A stretch of 64,000 nt of DNA, from the NCBI GenBank assembly GCA_000507305.1, contig DF239107.1, positions 126,148 through 190,147 on the forward strand, read 5' to 3'. Positions 1 through 10,699 of the stretch are shown here, piece by piece. Made by a program: the position numbers and the translations under genes. Under the pieces are notes generated by a model that had not been told where the DNA came from, made no database searches, and saw only the letters and a program-made list of their open reading frames with translations. The stretch comes from Breviolum minutum Mf 1.05b.01. Its lineage: Eukaryota; Sar; Dinophyceae; Suessiales; Symbiodiniaceae. Each line of letters begins with the position of its first letter. The first letter of the stretch is position 1.

Positions 1-191
1 GATGCTCCCTTTCCGAGATGCCAATGTGCAAAAATCGCGCCCACCTGTTTATTCGTTGCAAGATCATGCACAAATAGGAAATAACACTATGAATCAATGG
101 ATGGGGTGGATTTCATGTCTGATTTCCCGTAGCTTGGTTATGTCATTCAGTCATTCAGGGTGACCCAAGATCTAATCAATTCCAGAAGCAA

Positions 192-424
192 TTACTGTTG
201 CACATTGTTGCATACAATCTCCATTTCTACCATAGGATTTCTTGTGTCTCTAATGGGAGACATTTTGCCTTGAGGGGCCCATCCCCTATGCATCCAAATA
301 AGGGGTATGTAAAATCTCTGGTTGGATGAGTCTGTCATATCCTTCCCGGAAACACTAATGGAGTGAGATTCTACGCCTAGCAACGTGACTCCATGTTGGG
401 ACACTGGGATGTACAGGCGCAACA
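192..424 (-). CDS. Possible terminal exon, unknown protein
   Basis: A minus-strand frame of about 77 codons opens just after a pyrimidine-poor acceptor ending GGCAG and runs to TAA at 192-194. The peptide is mixed and fairly ordered (segments VESHSISVSGKD and WAPQGKMSPIRDTRNP). A possible upstream first exon with an ATG lies near 680-720, ending in GAG before GTGAGAAG, but its phase does not join cleanly to this one. No family is recognised. A frame of this length can arise by chance here, so this is a weak call. Confidence 0.2.
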
Positions 425-896
425 CTGCCTAAAATGTAGACTGGGCCTGTCCTAGTCGAACAATTAAATGTTGCCGTTCACAGGACCCTAGTTATCAAAG
501 GATCTAGGTGCACTAAGGTCAGCAAATCCATTGATTTATTTGACTAATAAAAAAGAGACAACGTATCTCCCAAGCGCAAAAAGAAAACATGGAACCCACA
601 TGGAATAGCATCAAAGAATGCTTCTTTCCACACCTTTTGACATTAACTGATGAAACAAGTGACAAGCCTTTCTTCTCACCTCCGCGCTGTCGAAGGCGCT
701 AGTGCCTTGGATGTTCATTGAGATCCGATGAAACGAATGAAATCACATCAAACACGAATTGAAAAAACGATAAACTGACCAGTAGTACCGCACGAGGCGG
801 TGGCGGAAGTTTCAAAATAGGAAACGTATAGGAGAGATTGGTTGTTGTGAATCATGGATGACAAAGCAAAAACACTGATGGATCGAACTGTCCAAC

Positions 897-1011
897 TGTG
901 TGACTGACTAACTGCCGAACTGTCTAACTGATTAACTGACTAACTGGCTAGTAGTTAGTTAGTTAGTTAGTTAGTGAGTGAGTGAGTTAGTTAGTTAGTT
1001 AGTTAGTCAAC

Positions 1012-1052
<41 letters not shown>

Positions 1053-1384
1053 CGGACTGATAAGTTAGTTAGTTAGCTAGCTAGCTAGTTAGTTAGTTGG
1101 GTAGTTAGCTGACGAGTTAGTTAGTTAGTTAGTTAGTTGGTTGGTTGGTTAGTTAGTTAGTTAGTTAGTTGGTTAGTGAGTGAGTTAGTGAGTGAGTTAG
1201 TAAGTAAGTAAGTTAGTTAGCTAGTTAGTTGGTTTGCTAGTGAGTTAGTTAGTTAGTTTGTTAGTTAGTTAGTTGGTTAGTGAGTGAGTTAGTGAGTTAG
1301 TGAGTGAGTTAGTTAGCTAGTTAGTTAGTTAGTTAGTTAATTAGTTAGTTAGTTAGTTAGTTAGTTAACTAGCTGACTGACTGA
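897..1384. repeat. Degenerate TTAG tetranucleotide tract
   Basis: About 430 bases are built from TTAG units with runs of variants (GTGAG, TTGG, CTAG, TAAG). The left edge (about 897-950) carries the complementary sense, ACTAACTG-like units, so the left edge and the main tract could pair as an imperfect hairpin. The unit is not a known telomere repeat such as TTAGG or TTTAGGG. No coding frame is supported inside it. Confidence 0.95.
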
Positions 1385-1594
1385 CATCGGAACGTCCAAA
1401 AGTTGCCCGAACCTGTCAGTTTTTTCGCATTTTGACTGACAAATGCGCTTCGCGCCACAGCCTCGTGCCATTTTTCGTTTCTCTGCTCAACAGCTACCTC
1501 TGCACCCGCCGCTTTAGCGAGCCTACTTTTCGAACATCAGGAACCACGAATCATTGAAAAAACACAGCGATTCGCGACATTCCTAACATTTGGC

Positions 1595-1696
1595 GCGTGT
1601 GTATCTTCTTTCTTGTGACTCTTCTCGCGTGTTGATCTTCTTTCTACTGACTTGACTACTTGCGTGTTGAGCTTCTTTCGACTGACTTGACTACTC
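1595..1696. repeat. Three-copy minisatellite, about 35 bp unit
   Basis: Units start at 1595, 1627 and 1662. The second and third are 35 bp and nearly identical (GCGTGTTGA then CTTCTTTC, then ACTGACTTGACTACT); the first is a degenerate 32-bp copy. The block lies about 60 bases before an ATG at 1760 on the plus strand, so it could sit in a promoter or leader. The ATG frame is only 51 codons and overlaps another open frame (1802-2020), so no gene is called. Confidence 0.85.
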
Positions 1697-2158
1697 TGCC
1701 ACTCTGCTTTTCAACTGTCCGTATTGTCGGAAGTTAGACTTAAAAACTTCCTTCGATAAGATGATCACTCAAAAAAAACAGTTTGCCCCGTTCAAGGTGA
1801 CTTGGATGCAGCCGTGTCGCTCATCATGGACAACGAGGACGCTGCATCTCGCACACTTTGCACACCTCGCATGCAGCAGTCCATGGAGCTTTGCTATGAC
1901 CGCACGGCTTGCATGATGCTGCTTCAATCGAACCAAGAATTGGCCCTATCATCTAGTCTTTCTCAAATTTACACTACACATAGTGTGTGTATATATCATA
2001 TATACAGCCTATTCAAATAAGAGTAATGATAGTAAAATAAATCATAATAACAACAATATGTATATGAGGATATAGAACATCAGTATAGATATAAATTACA
2101 TAATATGTGTGTATCTACGTATGCTTGGAATCAATATACTATACTCTATAAGGATCTA

Positions 2159-2287
2159 TCAGGTAGACTCTTTGGAATCAAAATGGCGTATGTCTTGGGC
2201 CACCGCACCATAAAGGTCATAAAGCACTCGATGAAGATGGGTTCCGCCATAGACTGAACTGAGAACTCGCCATAGCACACTGTTGTC
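2159..2287 (-). CDS. Candidate terminal exon, unknown protein
   Basis: On the minus strand a clear acceptor (TTTTATTAGTCAG) is followed at 2287 by an in-phase open frame of 42 codons ending in TGA. The peptide starts DNSVLWRVLSSVYGG and ends IRHFDSKEST. Third-position GC is about 45 percent, so codon bias gives little help. A possible preceding exon (peptide NLGGLSRWSGSAET, about 2.7 kb) would join in phase 0. It may be the 3' end of the gene whose other exons lie at 3289-3819. No family recognised. Confidence 0.33.
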   Translation of the reverse strand, partial: DNSVLWRVLSSVYGGTHLHRVLYDLYGAVAQDIRHFDSKEST

Positions 2288-2951
2288 CTGACTAATAAAA
2301 CTCCACCAAAAAAAAAACATCAAAGAGTCTATAGCAGTGAACAATCAAAGGTCGCTCTGTTTTTTGCATGTTGAGGCCTATCAAGAATGGCGGAAGCCAG
2401 AAATGACCATAGAGGATACTCCCGAATATACAATGATCAACCGTCCATTTCACTGGGGGTTAAACACCCAATGGTTTCAAGGGCAATTAAATGCTGCCAA
2501 ACCACCATTCAGGGGCAATACAGTGATTCCTACGATGGGTCCACTGATTGCCCTTGAAAACGCTCAACCTGGAATCCTGACTTTTAGACAGAAAACCGTC
2601 GAAGTAGAACCATTTTCAGAAAATGAAGCCACTCATCTTCCACAATTCCCCGTTAATTTCTAATGCGAAATCCTTGTTTTCAAGGGGTACTGCATTGCCA
2701 CTCTCACTGTTTCAGCGGAACCTGACCATCTCGAAAGGCCGCCAAGATTCTGCATGCGACATATGCCTCCCGCTCAGCCCTTCATCATATCCTCTCAATT
2801 TACAACAACCAACAGCCACATCTTTTGTGATACAATGAGTTTTTGACAGCTGCTGCTTGCTCCCAATACCCGTGTTAGGTGCGAGTTTCGGTTCTTAAAA
2901 GCACTGGGCGTATCACGCTTGCAGTCTACATTTGTGTGGGAAGATCATTTC

Positions 2952-3819
2952 TCAAGCTTTAGTTCCTGCAAAGTAAGACCTTTGAGAACATGACCAACAC
3001 ACCTTTGATTGAATGATTGATGCTAGTCCTTGCTGCTTGATGCTGGCTTCCGAATGAATATAAATAAAAATCATCGTGTTTGGAAATGATGGTCTGGACC
3101 GGATACAAGTCTGTTGTATTGGGTGCAATTCCCATACATCTTTTTCAACTCAAACAGATCTAGCTTAATTGAGCTAAAGAGGACTTTTCATGTAAACAAC
3201 ATCAAACGACCAGCTGAAGTAAAGCGCAATAAGGCACAGTACGAGTAAGGTATTGAACTTTGACAAGATCCTGTCAAATGTCCTTTACCCTCCAACACAT
3301 GCTGGCTGTTGCGGTCGGTTTTGACATTTAAACTTCTTAGTCTTTCCAATTGTAGGACGGAAGTCTTGTCCCAATAGATTGGCTTGTACGAACTATGACA
3401 ACTACGAACATCGTCGAACATCGGAAGTCCTGGACCATCGACTTCCAGCAAGCGATCAAAGTATTTGCCCGATTTTAGGAGCATCTGCTGGATATCCGTC
3501 CTGCAAACACCGCAAAGACTCGGTTGCGGTTGGCGATCTTTGTTTGCAGATTGTAGATATTGGGGGAGATGGATAAAGATGGTAAGTTGGCATTAGCATG
3601 CTTTTACCAACAGGTTGAGCTGGCGATCATGGCATCAACTTGGGGTGGTTGCCCAGCTCAGGCAGTCGAATTTTTGGATGTTTTTGGTAACTTGGACCAA
3701 CAAATCTTCGACATAACGCGATGCTCTCACCTCCAAGTGTGTTCAGACATTCCTGCCGGCACCTGAAGTGGCACGCCATTGGTGCAAATGTCAGCTCCCT
3801 TTGTATCGTCCATTGAATC
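2952..3819 (-). CDS. Multi-exon gene model, unknown protein
   Basis: Minus-strand exons: 3819-3731 (acceptor CCCCTTAG, donor GGAG|GTGAGA), 3500-3289 (acceptor TGTTTGCAG, donor GAGG|GTAAAG) and a tiny possible last exon 2965-2952 (acceptor CTTTGCAG, stop TGA). Phases join (2 to 2, then 1 to 1). The first exon encodes DSMDDTKGADICTNG and the second TDIQQMLLKSGKYFD, with an acidic VDGPGLPMFDDV stretch. About 100 residues are modelled; upstream exons are not found. The 14-nt last exon is the weakest part and may be replaced by a join to the exon at 2159-2287. Function unknown. Confidence 0.4.
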
Positions 3820-4184
3820 CTAAGGGGTGTTAACATTCAGTCTGATCCTTGTCTGATTACAATAATCTTACTCCCCACAACCTCAAGCACTTCCAAGAGA
3901 ATTGTTTGCTTTTGGACGATCTTCCAGACTCAGGTGTGTGAGCCCAAGACTTGCATGATGAGTGTTTTGCTGAACTGAACTTTAGCCTTCGCCTATGTAC
4001 ATACATATCTCTTATCTTTCCTAAAGATAGTGAACTAAAAGACCTGGGGGTAACACAAACTGGTTGATTGCAGTATATATCAAGAAGGAAAATGAACCCC
4101 CCAACTTTCGGTAAATTCTTCTTCAAAATCCCAATCATTCCCCATAAAAGTGATAGATCTCTCCACCTTTAGCCAAACTCGAAT

Positions 4185-4340
4185 CTAGATTGGTGGTCCC
4201 ACTTTAAATACCCGAACGCGACATTTCAATAAAATCATGGGATTCATATGGCAGCTAATGTGGCAGGGCACGTCGTCATGGATATGCTGCGCGATGAAGG
4301 CCAACTGTTCCAAAAAACTCACCTCGCGTAAAAAGAGGAA
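4185..4340 (-). CDS. Candidate exon, His/Cys-containing unknown protein
   Basis: After a strong acceptor (AACACTTTTGCAG) the minus strand stays open for 51 codons to TAG at 4185. The peptide includes VSFLEQLAFIAQHIHDD and CHISCHMNPM. Third-position GC in the first 43 codons is about 65 percent, well above background, which favours real coding. It may be spliced at CGG|GTATTT (about 4213) rather than run to the stop. It may belong to the same gene as 2952-3819, but the join is not resolved. The C/H pattern is suggestive only; no metal-binding fold is claimed. Confidence 0.42.
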   Translation of the reverse strand, partial: FLFLREVSFLEQLAFIAQHIHDDVPCHISCHMNPMILLKCRVRVFKVGPPI

Positions 4341-4550
4341 CTGCAAAAGTGTTTGGGCCAAACAGTGAGATGACCGATGACTTCACATTTTTTTAGCGGA
4401 TGGAAGGTTACATTCCAAATGGGAGAGATCTATGTAGTGTACTGCATCCAACCATCATGGAGGTCAACAAATCATCACATGTTTGGAGACAAAGGTCTCA
4501 TCTTCAAGCGCATCCAATCAAGGTCTCATCACTTGTTGGACGGAAGGTGG

Positions 4551-4575
4551 TGAGGATGACGATGACCATGACCAC

Positions 4576-4642
<67 letters not shown>
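4551..4642. repeat. GAT trinucleotide microsatellite, about 22 perfect units
   Basis: A perfect (GAT)n run spans 4576-4642, with an imperfect GAT/GAC leader from 4551. It reads as poly-Asp or poly-Met on the plus strand and poly-His on the minus strand, which inflates several frames of 70-168 codons around it. A minus exon may end just beside it (peptide ending KPKQLHLASFE, before GTGAGA, near 4662). Confidence 0.97.
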
Positions 4643-5567
4643 GTCGTTGTTATCATTTCTCACTTCAAAACTTGCCAAGTGGAGCTGCTTAGGTTTCCAA
4701 ATCACTGTGGTTACAATCAAATGACCAAACTGCCTCGAAATCAAATCGCTGCCGGCCTGTCTCATGCATTGATAATCGTGCCCGAAATTCGCGGCCAGAC
4801 CCACTTGTTGCCTCTGCGCCATTGGATTCATGCCGAAGGAAAAGCAACAATAGAAACCAGCTGCATCAAGAAAAAGTGCTCAATTTCGTCTGCTAGGGAG
4901 CATTGACCAGTTGGTAGGTTCATTTATTCAGAGGTCTACTGTATCGTTTGGTTGCGAATGAGATCTCTATCGGCCGTTCATAATGAATCATCTCTTGTGG
5001 TCAAACTAACAAATGGCCAACCTGACAAATCCTGAAATATGGAGACTTCCCCATATATATTCAGAGGTATTATGAAGAAATAAGCATGCATGTCTATGTG
5101 CATGATTTACACGTAAATATGATATATGCGATATATGGATCACCGACTTAATAAGAAACTGAAACATGCAGATCTAGCTCTTGCCAGCATCGTGACAACT
5201 CGCATCTTGATAACTCCCATCAACAACATGCACTGCACTGTTCCCCATGACAGCGCCGAACTTTTTGTTGGGACTAGTATCTTTGCCGCTCAAACTTATG
5301 AACCAGTCCACAAGCATTTATAAAATCAAGAATGCGTGTGTGTGTACGTATATATATATATATATACTCATATATACTCTACTTGTATCTTTATCCAATG
5401 TATGGCAGTTGCCATACATCCATGGATCCTAAAGGGTCATTGACTACACAATTTCCAGGTTTGTCCCAAGATCCCTACCTTCAGGTGAAAGTGATCACCC
5501 AAGGTTGGTGAAGGAACCCAGTGTGTAGACAAAGTCATGAAAAAAGATGGATGTCTAGATGCCGAAT

Positions 5568-5731
5568 TCAACTGAACCGTTTAAAAAACACTTTTCCGAA
5601 CTCACACCGGGCCGTTTCGGCCGCCTTCCAACAATCTCCAGGGTGGCTGCGTAGGTCAAATATCCTGACGGCCCGGGAGGTCCTAACATTAACATCACGA
5701 ATCAAGGCCCTAAGGACCCTATAGATCACTC
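5568..5731 (-). CDS. Candidate exon, unknown basic protein
   Basis: An acceptor (TCATCGGTAG|GA) at 5731 opens a 54-codon minus-strand frame to TGA at 5568. The peptide contains RALIRDVNVRTSRAVRIFD and KAAETARCEFGKVFFKRF. It spans a perfect small hairpin (5610-5622, GGCCG-TTT-CGGCC). The frame carries many charged residues, while the opposite strand reads Ser/Arg-rich. No partner exon in phase was found, so this stays tentative. Confidence 0.28.
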
Positions 5732-6077
5732 CTACCGATGATGTATAAATCCAGGCAATCTTTTAACTTACCATTTATTTAAGAACCTTTCATGTAAATT
5801 CAAAATTCAAAGCATGGCTAAAACGAGGAAACTCATTTCAGGATAGGTGTCCTTTAGACTTTAGACTTTGGGATATGGTTTGGTCATGCGATGGTCGCCA
5901 AACATGCATACAGGATGTTGCCTTGTGAAAACAAGATCCAGAAGACAACACTAAGACAACACAAGAATAAGAACACAAAGAACAAGCCCAACAAGAAAAA
6001 AAATACAACCGGTGTGTGTGCGCTCCATCGTTTTTGCGCACATTTGTTCAGAAACTCGCCAGTGAACCAGTCATCGA

Positions 6078-7522
6078 CTACATAACGGATTTGTTGACAA
6101 ATCCCCATCTGAATGGGCGCCGGATGCCCTTCTGGTCAATGGATCCCTGTTGCGAAAACTACAAAGGCACAGCCAAAATACATGTCACCAGATTGCAGTC
6201 AGGCCTAAGTTGAAGACTTTGACTTTGAGGGGCTCCTCTGGCCATTCATGCCGTATCACACCCATGGTCTGTACCCCACCTTCGCGTTGCACACTGGAGA
6301 CAGCGTGGTAGTCCTTGTACAACATATCCCAGTTGCCTTATGGCCGCGAACGGTGACTATAATGCTTAAATTTTTAGACTTTTCATGTCATACAGTTTCA
6401 TTGAGCAGTTTGGGTCTCACCCATTCTACTCCATATCGACTCCCCTAAAACAGCAGCTCAACTTCTGATCAATCAGCAGGCAAAATGTTTCATTGAAAGT
6501 TGTGGTATTTCTATGTATTTCTTATCCTACATCCATCATCATCCATCCATGTTAATCTCTTAAAACAAACACCTACACGTCACCTTGATGCAACTCTTCC
6601 CACGGTGTCTGAGTGAGCTACCAGAGCCATATCGACCCTCGGACAAGTTCCCGACCTGAGGTGAGAGAGCCGTTGAGTTGAAAATTGGATGCTGTTCGAA
6701 CAACAAAAATCTCCGGTGAAGATGGGGTCTTCGTTATAGGTGTGTATGTATGTTAAAATACGTACGTACATATATGCATATATAATCATATATATATATA
6801 TATTCTTCCTAAAGCTAGGGTCCGGTGGGGAGGAAATGTTCTATGCTTTGTAGCAAAGGAACCTAGAAATAATCCAGATCCAATTATATATTGTTGAGAC
6901 AAAAATCAATAAAAAGGTAGACGCATCGTCACCTCACCAACCCGGACTTCTGAAGAGGAGAATTCTCCACTTGGAGGCTGGAGGATTGGTTGGAGCGAGA
7001 TTGCAGCATGGGAAGCTGCAAACCTTGTTGGCCTTGTTTGGTTCTCGCATGGTCACATAGTGACACAGTGACATGGTGACCTCATGTGGCCTCTATGCCT
7101 CTATGCTGCCCAGGCTACGAAGGCTTTCAATGCCAAGGTCAAGTTCGTCAGGTTTGCAGAGTGCACATCCGAGCCATCTTTGATGATGCGCTTTACCTTG
7201 TGATAGATAGCCTTGCGACAAGCGAGGTAGTTGGGTTGGCAAGCGATCTGAAATATTTCGGACACATGAGAAACATATGGGTCAACGAACAACAAGTGAA
7301 AGCATCTCCAAATGCAAATTCTGAGGCAAATCCCACATCTAGCAATGGTGGATCCAATAGAAACTATTGAGCAAGGATGTGAATCTTCAATCCACAATCA
7401 TAAACCATATCAAGTTGACAATTACGATTGATGATCGCCGTCTTCAATTGTCCCGAATGCTTTTGTCCACATCTCATGGCCTCTCGAGAGGTTGGTCGAC
7501 ACTTCTGCTTAAAGACCCAAAC
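6078..7522 (-). CDS. Five-exon gene model, unknown Cys/basic protein
   Basis: Minus-strand exons, all in phase 0: 7522-7406, 7247-7197, 7015-6938, 6655-6584 and 6146-6078 (stop TAG). Acceptors include TTTCCCAG, ATATTTCAG and GGTTTGCAG; donors include CACAAG|GTAAAG and AAG|GTGACG. About 128 residues result, starting VWVFKQKCRPTSREAMR, passing IACQPNYLACRKAIYHK and ending RRPFRWGFVNKSVM. Third-position GC is 51-67 percent in all exons. A further small upstream exon at 7816-7778 (peptide DLFEEAEGKSRNK) would also join in phase 0. The start codon is not located. Introns are 150-450 nt; one holds an inverted repeat at 7051-7081. Family unknown. Confidence 0.45.
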
Positions 7523-7939
7523 CTGGGAAACATCAGGAGGCATCGAGGCAATGTCGAGATCTGTGTTTCCACTTGCACGTTTTGGGGTGTCAGAAATTTG
7601 ATGATGTCATGTTTGTAGATACAGCCACTTACAGCCTTGTGTTATGCGTTGTTATCTTTATTCCATAACTCGTTGAGGCCCTTGTGACTATAGTCAGAAT
7701 ATCTCTGAATCCCAAGTTGTGTCACAGCTGCACGATTTGAATTTCCTTCTTTAATCTGCTTTCTGCCGTCATGGCACTTTGTTGCGGGATTTGCCTTCCG
7801 CTTCCTCAAAGAGATCCTGGTTTGGCAGTTCAGCAATTGATATAGGAAAGTTGCAGGAGGTGATTTGGTGATATGTTCGATGGGTGCCAAACCAATCCTG
7901 GTTTCTTGGGATATTTCTTGTATTAAACACCAGACAGTG

Positions 7940-9951
7940 TCATTGTATGTATATCTCCATGATGCAACCAGCATCTTTCTCAGGAATGCCCCCGAACACA
8001 GTGAACCACCCCTTGGTACAATTCTGTGTCCCTTGAACCACGCAGATAATCATCAAAAACTTGGCGACATCATCTTTCTCTTTTGGCCTCGCCTTGGTTT
8101 TCTGAGGCCAATCGAACCGTTGGAAGATCTCGTCCGGAATCCACGTCCATGTCCCGAAGAGGGAAAGATCAAAGACTGCACCTGCATGAAATCTACCAAT
8201 AGGACTGGAACGATACTTGTGATTCAAATCCAAACGTTTCTAATCTTGTAAATCCCTTTCAATGTGAATCCGAAATTGTGTTTGTACTTGAATACATTAA
8301 ATATCGGTAAATCGTGTTAAATCCCTATTTAGATAATTAACAACCAATTTATGAGGTGACTCACTAAGCGGAGTTTGTGGGGAAAACTTTGTGGTTGGCA
8401 CAGGGATGGAGTAATCATCCTCTTGCAGCCAAGCAAAAGTCCCTGAAACGTACGATTGCTTTGGCCGCTTTGGCAAAGGACTACATTGAAGGTTGCTAGT
8501 GCCACAACTTGCTTGATTATGCACCTAAGCTTTAAAGAACATCTTTACCATCCTGCTATTGAAGCACCGAAATTTCACCAACTGGCTATATATCTACCAC
8601 GTCAAAAACAATGTGATACAATAGTATCTTATCTATACTGAATCCTCACCTTGTACACATACATACACATATACTGACCGCAATCAACAAAAAAGTTTAG
8701 AAGGGTACAGCAGTAGAACACAGCCTCCCCGCATTCGATTTCATTCTTACTAGCATCACCGGTACCTAAATCTGCTTGATGGGGCATGTACTCGCTCAAC
8801 TTGCCCTCTGCTATCTTGGTCCTGTTGATGCGGTTGTTTGTGATACCCCTGCAATGCTGCAGCCACTTCCTATGGATATGATGTTCTCCCTGTGAAGTCA
8901 AAGTGGGGTGAAGGAGGAAGAGTATGCTTATCGAGTGTCCAATGCTAGAAGTTCTGTTCAAAACTGTTGGTATTAGGAAGGTGATGGCACAATCTTACTA
9001 TCAATTGCCATTTGAGGTCATCGGGTTTACCTTGAAGTTCTGACTGTCCCCCAAAGCGTATTCGTTTATTGTCAATCCATTCATGTCTGAGAAAAGAACA
9101 TCCAGTACCTGCCATGTCAGCATGAAACACTAACACCTCTGGGAAAAAAAACGCATCTTCTGTCAAAAGTGCTTTGCTACCCTTGGAATTTGCAACAGGG
9201 ACCCTGTCCGCTCAGAAAGCGTGAAGGCCCAGGACACAAACATGCATCCTAAACTGTTTAGAACCATGAGACGTCAAACACCTCCCTGCAAAACATGAAC
9301 AACTATGACCCAGAAATAAAAAAGCTGAAACCAAACGAAACCAATATTCCAAATTCAAAGGGCTCATTTACGTCTATGTCTACGCTCATCTCCTTGATTT
9401 TGCCAAGAGTGTTTTTTTGCTTTTGATGTTGACAGCAGTGACATGCAGCTAAAGACCAGTTAGTAACCAAATGACGAGTTCAACCTCCCTCGCCCCCATA
9501 CCACACCCTGTCACCCCCTGTCTGCCCGGTCATGTCAGCGATCAATCTTCCAGGATCATGGGAGTGATAGACCTGCAGAAGTGCAACCATTTTAGCCTCC
9601 TGAAAGTTTAGTGATGCTTTGGTCAAATACCTGTACGGATCCGTATGGCACATCTTGTCTTCTTTTACTTATGGTCATGAGCAAACACACAGCCAATGAA
9701 CATTGAGAGTCACAATAGCTGAATAGCTGCTCATTCTTTCGCATCAAAAACATTGATAGATGGTGATGGTAACTAGAGCCACGATGTGCACCCCGGAAGT
9801 TACACCGGCATGTCCTGGGGACCTTCCCAAGCCGCTCAGAAGTGATGCCCAAGGCACAGTGCAGTCCAAGTCCGACGTGAGCAGCCTGGAGCCAGGACAC
9901 GTAACGTCCTGAATCAGCAAGAGAAGTAAATGTCGAGGTGGATGAGTTCAT
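7940..9951 (-). CDS. Six-exon gene model, about 304 aa, unknown protein
   Basis: Minus-strand exons: 9951-9823 (ATG start, donor AAG|GTCCCC), 9572-9485 (acceptor CTTCTGCAG), 9086-9031 (acceptor TTTTCTCAG, donor AAG|GTAAAC), 8889-8650 (acceptor GACTTCACAG, donor AAG|GTGAGG), 8524-8365 (acceptor GCTTAG, donor GTGAGT) and 8181-7940 (acceptor TTTCATGCAG, stop TGA). All five junctions keep phase. Third-position GC is near 56-63 percent in exons 2, 3, 4 and 6 and about 45 percent in exon 5. Landmarks: VYHSHDPGRLIADMTG, then GEHHIHRKWLQHCRG, then WTWIPDEIFQRFDWP, then TKGWFTVFGGIPEKD. A hydrophobic patch (EAVFYCCTLLNFFVD) in exon 4 may be buried or membrane-associated. Exon 4 ends in a TATG-type microsatellite. 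No family is recognised. The gene ends about 120 bp before the possible first exon of the next gene. Confidence 0.5.
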
Positions 9952-10086
9952 GATAGTTCATGTTCTGTTTTTGCAAAGATCTCTTTCACTTTACAATTTG
10001 ACAATCTTTTACAACTTTTGAAGCTCGTAGCTTTCCGAAGCTGCAAGCTCAACTTAGGTGACTTGTTCTAGTTGATAAATTTACTC

Positions 10087-10694
10087 CAGAAAAACGATGG
10101 AAAACGTACATCTAAACTGCCAGCGGAGCTTAGAACTTCACCCGATGACAACACAGTCCAACTACTACGTTGCATGCTATCTTTCTTAGTCCACCTTATC
10201 CAAACTTGTTCAAAAAGCGCTGGTAGTCAAAACACTGACAACTTTTCGTCTGATGCATCACCCTTCCTCAAACAACAGTACAACCAGTGCACAGTAATTC
10301 TGCACAAGTTTACAACCAATCTCAAGGAAAAAGAAGATCGCCACAGGTTGCAAAAATATGTATAATGCAAAATGATCTGATCATCCCTTCCAATCAGGTT
10401 TGGAGCAAAGCCTTTCTACATGTGTCCAGAAACTCCGTCAAAACACCAGCAGAATTGTTACAAGTCCAAGGATCATATGCTTTGCAAATTGCGCTCGTAC
10501 AATTCATGTCACCTGACCTTGGTGATCTGCACCGTTTGTGTGGAATGAAACGGTCGGTTAAACACCTGCAACTTCTGCTAACAGCGACGGCATGCCTCTA
10601 TTTGGAATACAACTTATGCTTATTTCAATGCTCTCAAAATTCCTGCGTCACACTAAACATGCTACCATCTGCAAGTCTGGCAGAGGTGCACTGA
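10087..10694 (+). CDS. Weak plus-strand coding candidate
   Basis: Two overlapping plus-strand frames (10087-10359 and 10398-10694) could join through a 38-nt intron (donor TAT|GTATAA, acceptor CTTCCAATCAG). The peptides look ordered (TNLKEKEDRHRLQKY; SRNSVKTPAELLQVQGSYA) but third-position GC is only 43-45 percent, like the background, and the intron would be very short. Possible further exons lie at 11042-11117 and 11475-11645. There is no credible start codon. If real, it would diverge from the minus-strand gene starting at 9951. Confidence 0.2.
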
Positions 10695-10699
10695 ACCAG

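Noticed and set aside
1760-1915. ATG frame MITQKKQFAPFK as a plus-strand gene start after the minisatellite
   Set aside because: Only 51 codons, overlapped by an equally good frame (1802-2020), and no downstream exon could be joined.
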